Source: Sphingomonas sp. PR090111-T3T-6A (lineage in GTDB: Bacteria; Pseudomonadota; Alphaproteobacteria; Sphingomonadales; Sphingomonadaceae). Taken from it: a stretch of 46,238 bases of DNA. Shown piece after piece: positions 14,283-22,181 of the stretch. The translations under genes were made by a program, and so were the position numbers. Each line of letters begins with the position of its first letter. Position 1 is the first letter of the stretch. The notes under the pieces were generated by a model, which worked only from the letters and a program-made list of their open reading frames with translations, did not search any database and was not told where the DNA came from. The stretch is from contig NZ_AORL01000002.1 in the NCBI RefSeq assembly GCF_000383095.1, positions 1 through 46,238 of the forward strand. Direction: 5' to 3'.

Positions 14283-16244
14283 TCAGAACGCCACGGCGAG
14301 GCTCGCATTCGCTCCGTTATAGGCGCTCGAATGGCCGGCGAAGCGGCCCTGATAGCCGATCGAGGCGGACAGGCGCGGCGTGAAGTTCATGCTGAGGCCG
14401 GCCTGCGCCTCGCCCCAGTTGCGATCGGGCACATAGCCGGGGACGGCGAACTCGCCGTTCATCGTGGTGAGGCCGACCAGCACCGCCCGCTGGTGCGCGT
14501 TGCCGTCATGGGCATAGGCGATCTCGGCATAGGGATGGATCGTGGCGCTCGCCGCCTCCATCGTCCCCTGAAGGCGCAGACCCGCCTCGCCGATGAAGGA
14601 TTTGCGGTTCTGGCCCTCGAACACCATCGCGGTGCTGTCGCCGCTCCGCTCGCTGTAGCGGTTGACGGTCACCCGCTCGAAGATGCCGCGCGCGAAGGGG
14701 CCGAAGCGCAGCGCGTCGCCGCCGAACCAATAGCCCGCCGTCGCATTGGCCGAGATGATGCCGCCATGCGTCCGGCCATTCTCGATGCGTGTCGCCGGGC
14801 CGATCGCGATGGTACGCCGGATGTCGTCATACCAGAGTTTGCCGCCGCCGCCCTCCGCGCTCAGATAGGCGTGGCCGAGCGTATATTGCGCGAAGACGGT
14901 GCCCATCAGGGTGCCCGTGCGGAAATGGCTGAGCTGCGTGTCGGCGTTCTGGTGCGAGCGGCCGGCGGTCAGCTCGGCGCCGACGGTGAGGCCGGGCATC
15001 AGCGTGCCGAGCACGCCGCCGGTGACGAGCCAGTCGTCATGATCGGCCGGACGGATCGCCTCGCGCCGGAAATTCTCGTGGGCGAAACCGCCCGTCAGGA
15101 AGACGCGCGCGTGCGGCGAGGGCGACATCTGCTCGAACAGCAATTGCTGCGAGACGGCGTTGCGCTCGGATTCGAGTGTCACCAGCGGCTGCTCGGCGAG
15201 CAGGCCCGCCTGTTGCGAGGCGGTGATCTCGCTTTCGATCACCTGCGCGAAGAGGGCGTGGGCGGCGGTCGTCGGATGGACGCCGTCGGCGAAGAGATAG
15301 TCGGTCGCGGCCGTCGCGCTGACCAGCGTCGCGGGCGTGCAGGTCAGCGAGCTGGACGTGGTGCAGGCGGGCGTCGTCGTGTTGACGAAGCCATATTGCG
15401 AGGGGCTGGCCAGCACCTCGTTCAGGAAGGCGAAGGTGTTGACCGGAATGATCCCGGTGCGGCCGCTCAGGTTGGAATCGAGCGCCTGGTTGAACGCCGT
15501 GGAGAGCTGGGTAAGCGCGGCGGCGGTGCCGGGGGCGGCGGCATCCTGCGCTGCCGCCTGCGGGGTGCGGCCGATGTCGGGCAGCGCGAAGACGACGACA
15601 TAGCGCGCGCCGGCGTCGAGCATCTGGCCGACCAGCCGCGCCTCCTGCGCGCCCGCCGCGTTGATCGCGAGGCCGGCCTGCGTCGGCGTTTCCAGCGCGG
15701 AGACGCCCGCCTGCTGCTGGACTGCCGCCGTGATCTGCGCCGCGACCGCCGCCGCCTGCTGCGCGGGAAGGCCGGCGGTGGCGGCCGCGATCAGTTGGGC
15801 CGCCGTCGCCGCCGCGCCCACCGAGGTGGCGTGATAGAAGATGTCGTTGGCGCCGCCGAACACCGAATAGAGCCGGTTCGGATCGAGCTTCGGATTGGCC
15901 GCGAGATAGCTGCCGATCTGTTGCGTCTCGGTCTGCACGAAGGCGGGCGCGCCCGGCCCGTTGGTGACGACGCCGGCCGAGCCGACCGCATAGTTGGTGC
16001 CCCCGGTGGCCGATGCGCTGAGCGGGAGGCCGTAGAAGCTCGCCACATCCTCGATCGCGGTGTGGCCGGGGTTGGTGGTGAAGCGCAGCGGGGCCGGCAG
16101 GCCCAATCCGGCGGCATAGTTGCCGCTGTCGCTCAGGCTGTCGCCGAACGCGGTGGCGCCCGTGAACGGCCCCGCCGCCTGCGCCGCGCCTGCAAACGCG
16201 ATCATCCCGACCAACGCGCTGGTCGCCATCAGCCCCCTCAGCAT
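14283..16244 (-). CDS. Autotransporter GDSL/SGNH esterase (EstA-like)
   Basis: A 653-residue type Va autotransporter. The signal peptide is about 1-23 (LVGMIAFAGAAQAA). The passenger is an SGNH hydrolase with block I FGDSLSDSGN (S36), block III GANDIFY and block V ADGVHPT, supplying the catalytic Ser, Asp and His. The C-terminal third (about 390-653) is an autotransporter beta-barrel with alternating hydrophobic strands, ending LAVAF with the required terminal Phe. The enzyme would be displayed on the cell surface and cleave lipid or aryl esters. I choose ATG 16244 because it gives the signal peptide directly and is preceded by GAGAGGACACGGGG. The open frame upstream to 16424 overlaps the divergent aldehyde dehydrogenase region and lacks export character. 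Confidence 0.9.
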   Translation of the reverse strand: MLRGLMATSALVGMIAFAGAAQAAGPFTGATAFGDSLSDSGNYAAGLGLPAPLRFTTNPGHTAIEDVASFYGLPLSASATGGTNYAVGSAGVVTNGPGAPAFVQTETQQIGSYLAANPKLDPNRLYSVFGGANDIFYHATSVGAAATAAQLIAAATAGLPAQQAAAVAAQITAAVQQQAGVSALETPTQAGLAINAAGAQEARLVGQMLDAGARYVVVFALPDIGRTPQAAAQDAAAPGTAAALTQLSTAFNQALDSNLSGRTGIIPVNTFAFLNEVLASPSQYGFVNTTTPACTTSSSLTCTPATLVSATAATDYLFADGVHPTTAAHALFAQVIESEITASQQAGLLAEQPLVTLESERNAVSQQLLFEQMSPSPHARVFLTGGFAHENFRREAIRPADHDDWLVTGGVLGTLMPGLTVGAELTAGRSHQNADTQLSHFRTGTLMGTVFAQYTLGHAYLSAEGGGGKLWYDDIRRTIAIGPATRIENGRTHGGIISANATAGYWFGGDALRFGPFARGIFERVTVNRYSERSGDSTAMVFEGQNRKSFIGEAGLRLQGTMEAASATIHPYAEIAYAHDGNAHQRAVLVGLTTMNGEFAVPGYVPDRNWGEAQAGLSMNFTPRLSASIGYQGRFAGHSSAYNGANASLAVAF

Positions 16245-16406
16245 CCCCGTGTCCTCTCTATCTTTTATCTGGGGGCGATGCTGGTTCAGCCCGCTCCTGT
16301 CCGTCAAGCGCAGGTGAGGCCGGGTTGGGCGCTTCCCGGCGCGGCTGTGGCGGCGCGGCGACACGCCCCGTTCCGATTCCGTCCGCCTCTGGTAAAGGGC
16401 GCTCCC

Positions 16407-17822
16407 ATGCAGGAATCGCCCCATCCCTATCGGCTTCTCATCGACGGCGCGCTGGTGGAGGGCGCGGCCACGATCGACGTCGTGAACCCCGCGACGGGTC
16501 GTCCCTTTGCCGTCGCCCCCCGCGCCGATGCCGCGCAGATGGAGGAAGCCGTAGCGTCAGCGCGGCGGGCCTTCCCCCGCTGGGCACGATCCGAGTGGGA
16601 CGAGCGGCAGGCGCTGCTCGTGGCGATCGCCGACAGGCTGGCCGCTCGGATCGAGGCGTTCGCGACCCTGCTGACGCGGGAGCAAGGCAAGACGCTCGCG
16701 GAATCGCGCTTCGAGATGGAGGGCGTGATCGCGGCCTTCCGCCACTTCGCCACGCTGGAGCTTCCTCCCCGCGTGCTGCGCGACACGGCGAGCGAGCGAA
16801 TCGTGGAATATCGCCATCCGCTGGGCGTCGTCGCGGCGATCGTGCCGTGGAACTATCCGCTGCTGATGCTGGCGCTGAAGCTGGCGCCCGCGCTGCTGGC
16901 GGGCAATGTGCTGATCGCCAAGCCCGCACCGACCACGCCGCTCGCCACGCTGAAGCTGGGCGAGATGATGGCGGAGATGGTGCCGCCGGGCGTGTTCCAG
17001 ATATTGACGGACGGAGGCGATCTCGGCCCGCTGCTCGCCGCCCATCCCGATATCGACCATGTCAGCCTCACCGGATCGACCGCGACCGGCCGCAAGGTGA
17101 TGGCCGCCGCCGCCGGCAACCTCAAGCGGCTGGTGCTGGAGCTGGGCGGCAACGACGCCGCGCTGCTGCTCGACGATGCCGATGTGGAAGCGGCGGCGGA
17201 GCAGATCTTCGGCAGCGCGATGGCGAACGCCGGGCAGGTCTGCTTCGCGATCAAGCGGGTCTATGCGCCGCGCGCGCTGGTCGATCCGCTGTGCGCGGCG
17301 CTGGCCCGGCGGGCGGAGAGCGCGGTGGTCGGCGACGGCATGGCGGCGGGCACCACGCTCGGCCCCGTCCAGAACCGCGCCCAGTTCGACCGGCTGCGCG
17401 CCCTGCTCGACGAGACGCGCCACGAAGGCCGGATCGTCACAGGGGGCGAGGTGCTGGCGGGCGAGGGCTATTTCATCGCGCCGACCATCGTGCGCGACCT
17501 CCCCGACGAGGCACGGCTGGTCCGCGAGGAGCAGTTCGGGCCGATCCTGCCGGTGCTCGGCTATGACGATCTCGACGACGCCATCGCCCGCATCAACGCC
17601 AGCGACTATGGCCTCGGCGGCTCGGTCTGGACCCGCGATGTCGGGCTTGGGCTTGCGGTGGCGGCGCGGATCGAGAGCGGGACGGTCTGGGTCAACAAGG
17701 CGATCGACCTGCCCTTCGACATTCCGGTCGGCGGCGTGAAGCAGTCCGGCATCGGCCGCCAGCAGGGGATCGAGGGGCTGGAGGAGTTCACCCAGGCCCG
17801 CATCATCAACGCGGCGCTCTGA
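16407..17822 (+). CDS. NAD(P)-dependent aldehyde dehydrogenase
   Basis: A 471-residue ALDH-superfamily protein of normal length. The N-terminal Rossmann region has VPWNYPLLM and the coenzyme-site KPAPTTPL. G-S-T-A-T-G lies in the cofactor loop, the general base E245 is in LELGGND and the catalytic C279 in GQVCF. The C-terminal tail PVGGVKQSGIGR is the family oligomerisation signature. It oxidises an aldehyde to an acid in the cytoplasm. The substrate is not evident, though succinate-semialdehyde and other aliphatic-aldehyde dehydrogenases are closest in style. ATG 16407 is preceded by GGTAAAGGG. The reading frame extends far upstream but only as antisense of the esterase gene. It is divergent from the autotransporter esterase. 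Confidence 0.93.
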   Translation: MQESPHPYRLLIDGALVEGAATIDVVNPATGRPFAVAPRADAAQMEEAVASARRAFPRWARSEWDERQALLVAIADRLAARIEAFATLLTREQGKTLAESRFEMEGVIAAFRHFATLELPPRVLRDTASERIVEYRHPLGVVAAIVPWNYPLLMLALKLAPALLAGNVLIAKPAPTTPLATLKLGEMMAEMVPPGVFQILTDGGDLGPLLAAHPDIDHVSLTGSTATGRKVMAAAAGNLKRLVLELGGNDAALLLDDADVEAAAEQIFGSAMANAGQVCFAIKRVYAPRALVDPLCAALARRAESAVVGDGMAAGTTLGPVQNRAQFDRLRALLDETRHEGRIVTGGEVLAGEGYFIAPTIVRDLPDEARLVREEQFGPILPVLGYDDLDDAIARINASDYGLGGSVWTRDVGLGLAVAARIESGTVWVNKAIDLPFDIPVGGVKQSGIGRQQGIEGLEEFTQARIINAAL

Positions 17823-17829
17823 TCGCTCC

Positions 17830-18681
17830 TTAGTGGCGCCAGAATTCGAAGAGGTTGAGCACCACCTCGAAGGCGATCAGCAGGATGACGGCGATCTCCA
17901 GCCGGTAGGATCGCTTGTCCTGCACCAGATCGAGCAGCACGTCGGCGGCGTCGCCGATCACCTCCAGCTTGCGCTCGATGGCGCGGGCGCGGTCGCCCAG
18001 CTCGAACTCGGCTTCGAGGCGGCCGTAGAGGCGGTCCAGCTCGGGATGATCCCATAGCAGGTCGGGCTTCTCGCCGATCTGCGCGCGGCCGACGACGCGG
18101 TGCTGGGTCGAGAGCACGTCGCCGATATGCTGCATCACGCGGCGGATCGGCAGGCCGGCGCGGCCCTGCGTGCGCAGCTCGTTGACCAGCGGCTCGATCC
18201 GGTCGAACGCCTCGGCGATGCGGCTTTCGTCGCGCGCCAGCACGACGCTGCGGGCGAGCACCGTGGCGGTGAGCAGCAGCCGCTCGGGCGTCGCCTCGCG
18301 CAGGCGGATATGGCCGTCGGCGCTGACCAGCTCCTCCCCGCCGGGGCGGATTTCGATCCACGCCGTCTCGATCTCCGGCGAGGAGACGGGCTCGATCACA
18401 TGATCGGACAGGCGGGCGATCAGCTCCGCCTCGATCTCGCTCGACGCGCCGAACAGCACGAGGACGCCGTAGCGGAACACATAAGCCGCCCCGATGCCCG
18501 ACAGCGTCAGCGTCTCGGGCTCGACGAACTGCCGCAGGTTGCGCGTGTCGATGCGTGTGCCGAGCAGCAGCGCGCGCACGTCCGCCGTCCGCTCGCCGCC
18601 CGACAGGGAGACGCCCAGCACCTCGCGCGCGCCGATTCCGGGCCGCGTCGCCGCGGTGGCGGGGCGGGACGGGTCAGCCAT
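17830..18681 (-). CDS. RMD1/YagE (DUF155) family protein
   Basis: A 283-residue protein with the features of the DUF155/RMD1 family: a central AAYVFRYGVLVLFGAS strand pair, a helical domain with RGRAGLPIRRVMQ-type residues, and a single C-terminal hydrophobic helix VILLIAFEVVLNLFEFW that anchors it to a membrane. Family members in yeast and bacteria are linked to mitochondrial/meiotic functions or unknown roles, and no enzymatic activity is established. A 12-codon leader frame with a GGAGAGCGACG ribosome site begins about 30 bases upstream, and its TGA overlaps the start ATGGCTGA, so coupling is possible. It is convergent with the aldehyde dehydrogenase (7-base gap between stops). Confidence 0.85.
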   Translation of the reverse strand: MADPSRPATAATRPGIGAREVLGVSLSGGERTADVRALLLGTRIDTRNLRQFVEPETLTLSGIGAAYVFRYGVLVLFGASSEIEAELIARLSDHVIEPVSSPEIETAWIEIRPGGEELVSADGHIRLREATPERLLLTATVLARSVVLARDESRIAEAFDRIEPLVNELRTQGRAGLPIRRVMQHIGDVLSTQHRVVGRAQIGEKPDLLWDHPELDRLYGRLEAEFELGDRARAIERKLEVIGDAADVLLDLVQDKRSYRLEIAVILLIAFEVVLNLFEFWRH

Positions 18682-18889
18682 GGCCGGCTTCGTTTCGGGC
18701 GGAGCGTGTCATCGTCGCTCTCCTTGCGCGAAGGTCATGACAATCCCAACGCAGGACAAAATGGGCCGGGGACGGGACGGCACGATGCCCGCCTGTCATG
18801 AGGGAGTCGCGGTCGCTCGTCAAAAGGGGCGCATCCAGTGAGTATAGTGTCGGCCTTCCGCCCCTGTCTCGGAACATGGAGGTTTGGGG

Positions 18890-19459
18890 ATGTCCTCGCT
18901 CGTCACGATCGATTTCGAAGCCTCCTGCCTGCCGCGTGACGGCCGGAGCTATCCGATCGAGGTGGGCATCGCCGACATGGCGGGCTGGTCGCGCGCCTGG
19001 CTGATCCGGCCGGAGGCCGAATGGCGCGGCTGGACGTGGAGGGCGGAGGCGCAGGCCCTGCACGGGATCGAGCGCGATCAGCTCGACCGCGAAGGTCTGC
19101 CCGCCAAGCTGGTGATGGCCGAGCTGAACGCCTGCCTCGCCGGCCGCGACGTGATCGCCGATCATGATCTGGACCGCGTCTGGCTGGCGACCCTGTCGGA
19201 AGCGGCCGGTATCCGGCCTGCTTTCCGCATCCGTCATGTGGCGGAATTGCTCGATGAATGGCGGCCCTCGGCCGATGTGCTGGAGCGTGCGGTCGAGGGG
19301 GCGGATCGGGGTGTGCTCCGCCGCCATCGCGCGGAGCCTGACGCACTCTGGCTTGCGCATCTCGTCGGGGCGCTGGGTGTGGACCGGCGGGCCGTCCGTC
19401 CGGCGTTCCGGTGGGCGGATGCCGCGCCCGGCAAGCCCGCCCTGCAAAACGCCGCCTGA
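18890..19459 (+). CDS. DEDDh 3'-5' exonuclease domain protein (DnaQ-like)
   Basis: A 189-residue protein of the DnaQ/RNase T exonuclease superfamily. Motif I is D8-F-E10 in VTIDFEAS. Motif II is near VIADHDLDR, and motif III is HRAEPDALW, giving the HxxxxD spacing of the DEDDh class. It would cleave DNA or RNA 3' ends with two metal ions. It is a short stand-alone nuclease, unlike polymerase epsilon, so a role in repair or RNA turnover is possible. ATG 18890 with a GGAGGTTTGGGG ribosome site is preferred over the in-frame TTG at 18884. The gene is single and convergent with the LuxR-type regulator. Confidence 0.85.
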   Translation: MSSLVTIDFEASCLPRDGRSYPIEVGIADMAGWSRAWLIRPEAEWRGWTWRAEAQALHGIERDQLDREGLPAKLVMAELNACLAGRDVIADHDLDRVWLATLSEAAGIRPAFRIRHVAELLDEWRPSADVLERAVEGADRGVLRRHRAEPDALWLAHLVGALGVDRRAVRPAFRWADAAPGKPALQNAA

Positions 19460-19484
19460 AACTGGGGCGACTCGCCGCCGTCCC

Positions 19485-19760
19485 TCAGGCCATCAGTGCG
19501 GGGCGGGGTTCCCGATCGCCCTGCCGGAAGGCCTGCGCGACGATGGCGAGCTGGGTGCGGTTGCGGACGTTGAGCTTGCGCATCAGCGCGGTCATGTGCG
19601 CCTTCACCGTCGCCTCGGCGATGCCGAGATCGAAGGCGATCTGCTTGTTGAGCAGGCCGGAATGGACGCCCTGCATCACCTTGAACTGCGTCGGCGTCAG
19701 CCTGACGGCGGTCTCGTCCGGTTCTGCGGCGTGATTCTGCCCGTTGGCGATCCTGTCCAT
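19485..19760 (-). CDS. Stand-alone LuxR-type helix-turn-helix regulator
   Basis: A 91-residue protein consisting almost only of a LuxR/GerE DNA-binding domain: LTPTQFKVMQGVHSG, then NKQIAFDLGIAEATVKAHM and a final helix to about residue 80. There is no receiver or ligand domain, although the HTH is most like that of NarL-type response regulators. AGAGGGTGTC precedes the ATG. Such truncated regulators bind DNA constitutively or compete with full-length relatives. Targets are unknown. Confidence 0.85.
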   Translation of the reverse strand: MDRIANGQNHAAEPDETAVRLTPTQFKVMQGVHSGLLNKQIAFDLGIAEATVKAHMTALMRKLNVRNRTQLAIVAQAFRQGDREPRPALMA

Positions 19761-20075
19761 GACACCCTCTCATCTTCCCTTGGCGATCCGGCCTCGCTGG
19801 CGAGCCGCGCCTTGATCCTTGAGCCGTTGTCCGGCCTCTTCCTGCATCCGATTCTCACCTTCAGGGGCTGAATCGGTTGGACAGGTTTAGGCTATGTTCG
19901 AAAAGGGTATCCCGTCAATCCGCCATTTTGGTGTGGCGACAACCGGAAAAGCTGTCATACAGGTATTGGCGATCAAGAATGCGGGGAAAATCACCCGCGC
20001 AGGTCTGGAGAGGGCGATGAGGGGCATGCGGAACGGCGCGGCAGGGAAGGGCCGGCACGGCGCGGAGGCGCGTCG
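19761..20075. other. Intergenic region upstream of gntP
   Basis: 315 bases between the leftward LuxR-only gene and the rightward gntP. It holds divergent promoters and the ATACAGGTAT palindrome listed separately. No small gene or RNA is evident. The last 40 bases are purine-rich (GGAGAGGGCGATGAGG), with ATG 20076 after GCGCGTCG. No conserved leader structure was seen. Confidence 0.5.
19957..19966. promoter_or_regulatory. Candidate GntR/FadR-type operator ATAC-AG-GTAT
   Basis: Perfect 10-bp palindrome within TCATACAGGTATTGG, 110 bases upstream of gntP. FadR-subfamily regulators often use short GT/AC-rich palindromes, and such a regulator is the second gene of this operon. This is inference; no second copy was noticed before the other genes of the locus. 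Confidence 0.3.
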
Positions 20076-21428
20076 ATGACGGCCGAGGACGCGCGCCTGG
20101 TCGTTTCCGCCGTTCTCGGTATCGCGCTGGCGGTCGGTCTGATCGTCAAGGGGCGGTTGCATCCCTTCGTCGGCCTGCTTTGCGGCGCCTTCACCGTCGG
20201 CCTGCTCGCCGGAATACCGACCGTCGATGCCGCCAAGGCGGTGGAGAAGGGCGTCGGAGACATCCTCGGCGGGACCGGCCTCGTGGTGGCGCTCGGCTTG
20301 TCGCTTGGTGCCATGCTGCAACTCTCCAACGGCGCCTCGTCGCTGGCCCATGCCGTGCTGCGCCTGACCGGGGATCGCGGCGCACCCTGGCTGAGCCTGC
20401 TCGCGGCGATGGTGATCGGCCTGCCGCTTTTCTTCGAGACGGGGCTGGTGCTGCTCCTGCCGATCACGATGGCGGTGGCCGCGAGCCTGCCGGAAGCCGC
20501 GCGCTCGCGCGATGCGGCGAAGCTGCGGCTGGTCATGCCGGCGCTGGCGGGCCTTTCGGTGCTCCACGCGCTGGTGCCGCCGCATCCCGGCCCGCTGCTG
20601 GCGGTCAACACGCTGGGCGCCGATCTCGGCCGGACGATCCTCTATGGGCTGATCGTGGCGATCCCGACCGCAATCCTCTCCGGCCCCGTCCTGAGTCGCT
20701 TCACGACGCGCGGCATCACGCTCTCCGACGCCGTCATCGAGGCGCCCGAGACCGAGGCGACCGCGCCCAATCTCTGGCTCTCGCTGCTGGTGCTGCTGAT
20801 GCCGGTGGTGCTGATCGCGAGCGCGCAGGTGCTGCCGCTGCTGCCGGCCTCGCTCAGCGCGCGGCTGGGCGGGCTCAGTGCCTGGGGCCATCCCGTGCTG
20901 GCGCTGCTCGTCACCAATCTGCTCGCGCTGCCGCTGCTGTTCGGGCGGCGGATGATGGTGGCGTCCGTGCAGGAGCGGATCTGGACCGAGACGATGAAGC
21001 CCGCCGGCGCGATCCTGCTCGCCATCGGCGCGGGCGGGGCGCTGAAGCAGGTGCTGGTCACCGCCGGCCTCTCGACGCTGCTCGCCCGCTGGGCGGAGAC
21101 GGGGGGGCTCTCGCCGATCCTGCTGGCGTGGCTGGTGGCGGTCGGCGTGCGTCTCGCGACCGGCTCGGCGACGGTGGCGACGATCACGACGGCGGGCATC
21201 ATGTCCGGCGTCGCGGCGACCACCGGCGTCTCACCCGAATGGCTGGTGCTGGCGATCGGCGCGGGCTCGATCTTCTTCTCGCACGTCAACGATCCGGGCT
21301 TCTGGCTGGTGAAGAGCTATGTCGGCACCAGCACGGCGGACACCTTCCGCACCTGGTCGGTGATGGAGACGGCGGTGTCGGTGCTGGGCCTGATCTTCAT
21401 CCTGATCGTGAGCCAGGTGCTGGCATGA
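20076..21428 (+). CDS. gntP: GntP-family gluconate:H+ symporter
   Basis: A 450-residue permease of the Gnt family with about 12-14 hydrophobic helices. Family landmarks include GLPLFFETGLVLLLPI in the N-terminal half, a PHPGPLLAVNTLGADLG loop and VRLATGSATVATITTAGI in the C-terminal half. Relatives import gluconate and related aldonates or uronates across the inner membrane with protons. ATG 20076 is followed directly by family-like sequence. The stop overlaps the start of the FadR-type regulator (ATGA), so both are on one message. Together with the gluconokinase 5 kb away it indicates gluconate or a near analogue as intermediate of this locus. The exact substrate is inferred. Confidence 0.88.
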   Translation: MTAEDARLVVSAVLGIALAVGLIVKGRLHPFVGLLCGAFTVGLLAGIPTVDAAKAVEKGVGDILGGTGLVVALGLSLGAMLQLSNGASSLAHAVLRLTGDRGAPWLSLLAAMVIGLPLFFETGLVLLLPITMAVAASLPEAARSRDAAKLRLVMPALAGLSVLHALVPPHPGPLLAVNTLGADLGRTILYGLIVAIPTAILSGPVLSRFTTRGITLSDAVIEAPETEATAPNLWLSLLVLLMPVVLIASAQVLPLLPASLSARLGGLSAWGHPVLALLVTNLLALPLLFGRRMMVASVQERIWTETMKPAGAILLAIGAGGALKQVLVTAGLSTLLARWAETGGLSPILLAWLVAVGVRLATGSATVATITTAGIMSGVAATTGVSPEWLVLAIGAGSIFFSHVNDPGFWLVKSYVGTSTADTFRTWSVMETAVSVLGLIFILIVSQVLA

Positions 21429-22102
21429 GCGAGGGGCGGCTGGCCGACCGGGCCTATACGCGCATCGTCGCGATCATCAACGAGGACGGCCTCCAGATCG
21501 GCGACCGCCTGCCCTCGGAGGCGCAGCTCGCCCAGACGTTCGGCATATCGCGCACGGTGGTGCGCGAGGCGCTCGTCCGGCTGGCGTCGGACGGGATCAC
21601 CGAGGCGCGGCGCGGCGCTGGTTCCTATGTGAAGCGCCGCCCGTCCGAGCGGCTGGGCGCGCACATGCCGATGTCCGATCTCTCGGCCACGCTCGGCACC
21701 TATGAGGTGCGCTTCGTGCTGGAGGCGGAGGCGGCGCGGCTGGCGGCGATGCGCCGCTCGTCCGAGCAGATGGGCGAGATCGAGCACGCGCTGGCCGGGT
21801 TGCGGACGGCGCTCCTCTCCAGCGGCCCGGCGCATGACGAGGACTGGGCGCTCCACCGCGCGATCGCGCTCGCCACGTCCAACCCCGCCTTCCTGGCGAC
21901 CTTCGATCATCTCCACGACGATGTGGACCGCATCCTCAAGGCCGGCGTCGACATCTCCCGCTCGCGTCCGCCGGCCGCCATCGAGGCGATGATCTCCGAG
22001 CATGAGATGATCGTCGATGCGATCCGCGCGCAGGATGCGGAAGGGGCGGCGCTGGCGATGCGCTGGCACCTCTCGCAGGGGCGCAAGCGGTTGATGCCCT
22101 GA
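21425..22102 (+). CDS. FadR-subfamily GntR transcriptional regulator
   Basis: A 225-residue regulator. The N-terminal winged HTH includes GDRLPSEAQLAQTFGISRTVVREAL and ends with RRGAGSYV. The all-helical FCD ligand domain follows (FVLEAEAARLAA, then HRAIALATSNPAF and a final E-H-x-x-I-V-x-A-I segment that supplies metal or ligand His residues). It starts at ATG 21425, overlapping the gntP stop by four bases. FadR/FCD regulators sense small carboxylates such as gluconate, lactate or uronates and usually repress their own catabolic genes. Here the likely targets are gntP, the two beta-helix enzymes and the kinase. Only proximity supports this. Confidence 0.9.
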   Translation: MSEGRLADRAYTRIVAIINEDGLQIGDRLPSEAQLAQTFGISRTVVREALVRLASDGITEARRGAGSYVKRRPSERLGAHMPMSDLSATLGTYEVRFVLEAEAARLAAMRRSSEQMGEIEHALAGLRTALLSSGPAHDEDWALHRAIALATSNPAFLATFDHLHDDVDRILKAGVDISRSRPPAAIEAMISEHEMIVDAIRAQDAEGAALAMRWHLSQGRKRLMP

Positions 22103-22105
22103 GCT

Positions 22106-22128
22106 TTACGACTTTGGTCGCGGCTGTT
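22106..22128. promoter_or_regulatory. 23-bp element upstream of the first beta-helix enzyme gene (copy 1)
   Basis: TTACGACTTTGGTCGCGGCTGTT, 53 bases before ATG 22182. It matches 22 of 23 bases of a segment upstream of the paralogous gene at 26932, although the bases around it differ. The core is near-palindromic (CGACT-TT-GGTCG). A shared operator or promoter element is the simplest reading. Confidence 0.5.
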
Positions 22129-22181
22129 CGGGCTTGCGATCCTGATTATCGCCCCACCATCCCCTTGATAAGGCGCAAAGC

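Noticed and set aside
14148-16406. Long plus-strand extension upstream of the aldehyde dehydrogenase ATG
   Set aside because: It is the antisense of the autotransporter esterase; the dehydrogenase has a proper start with ribosome site at 16407.
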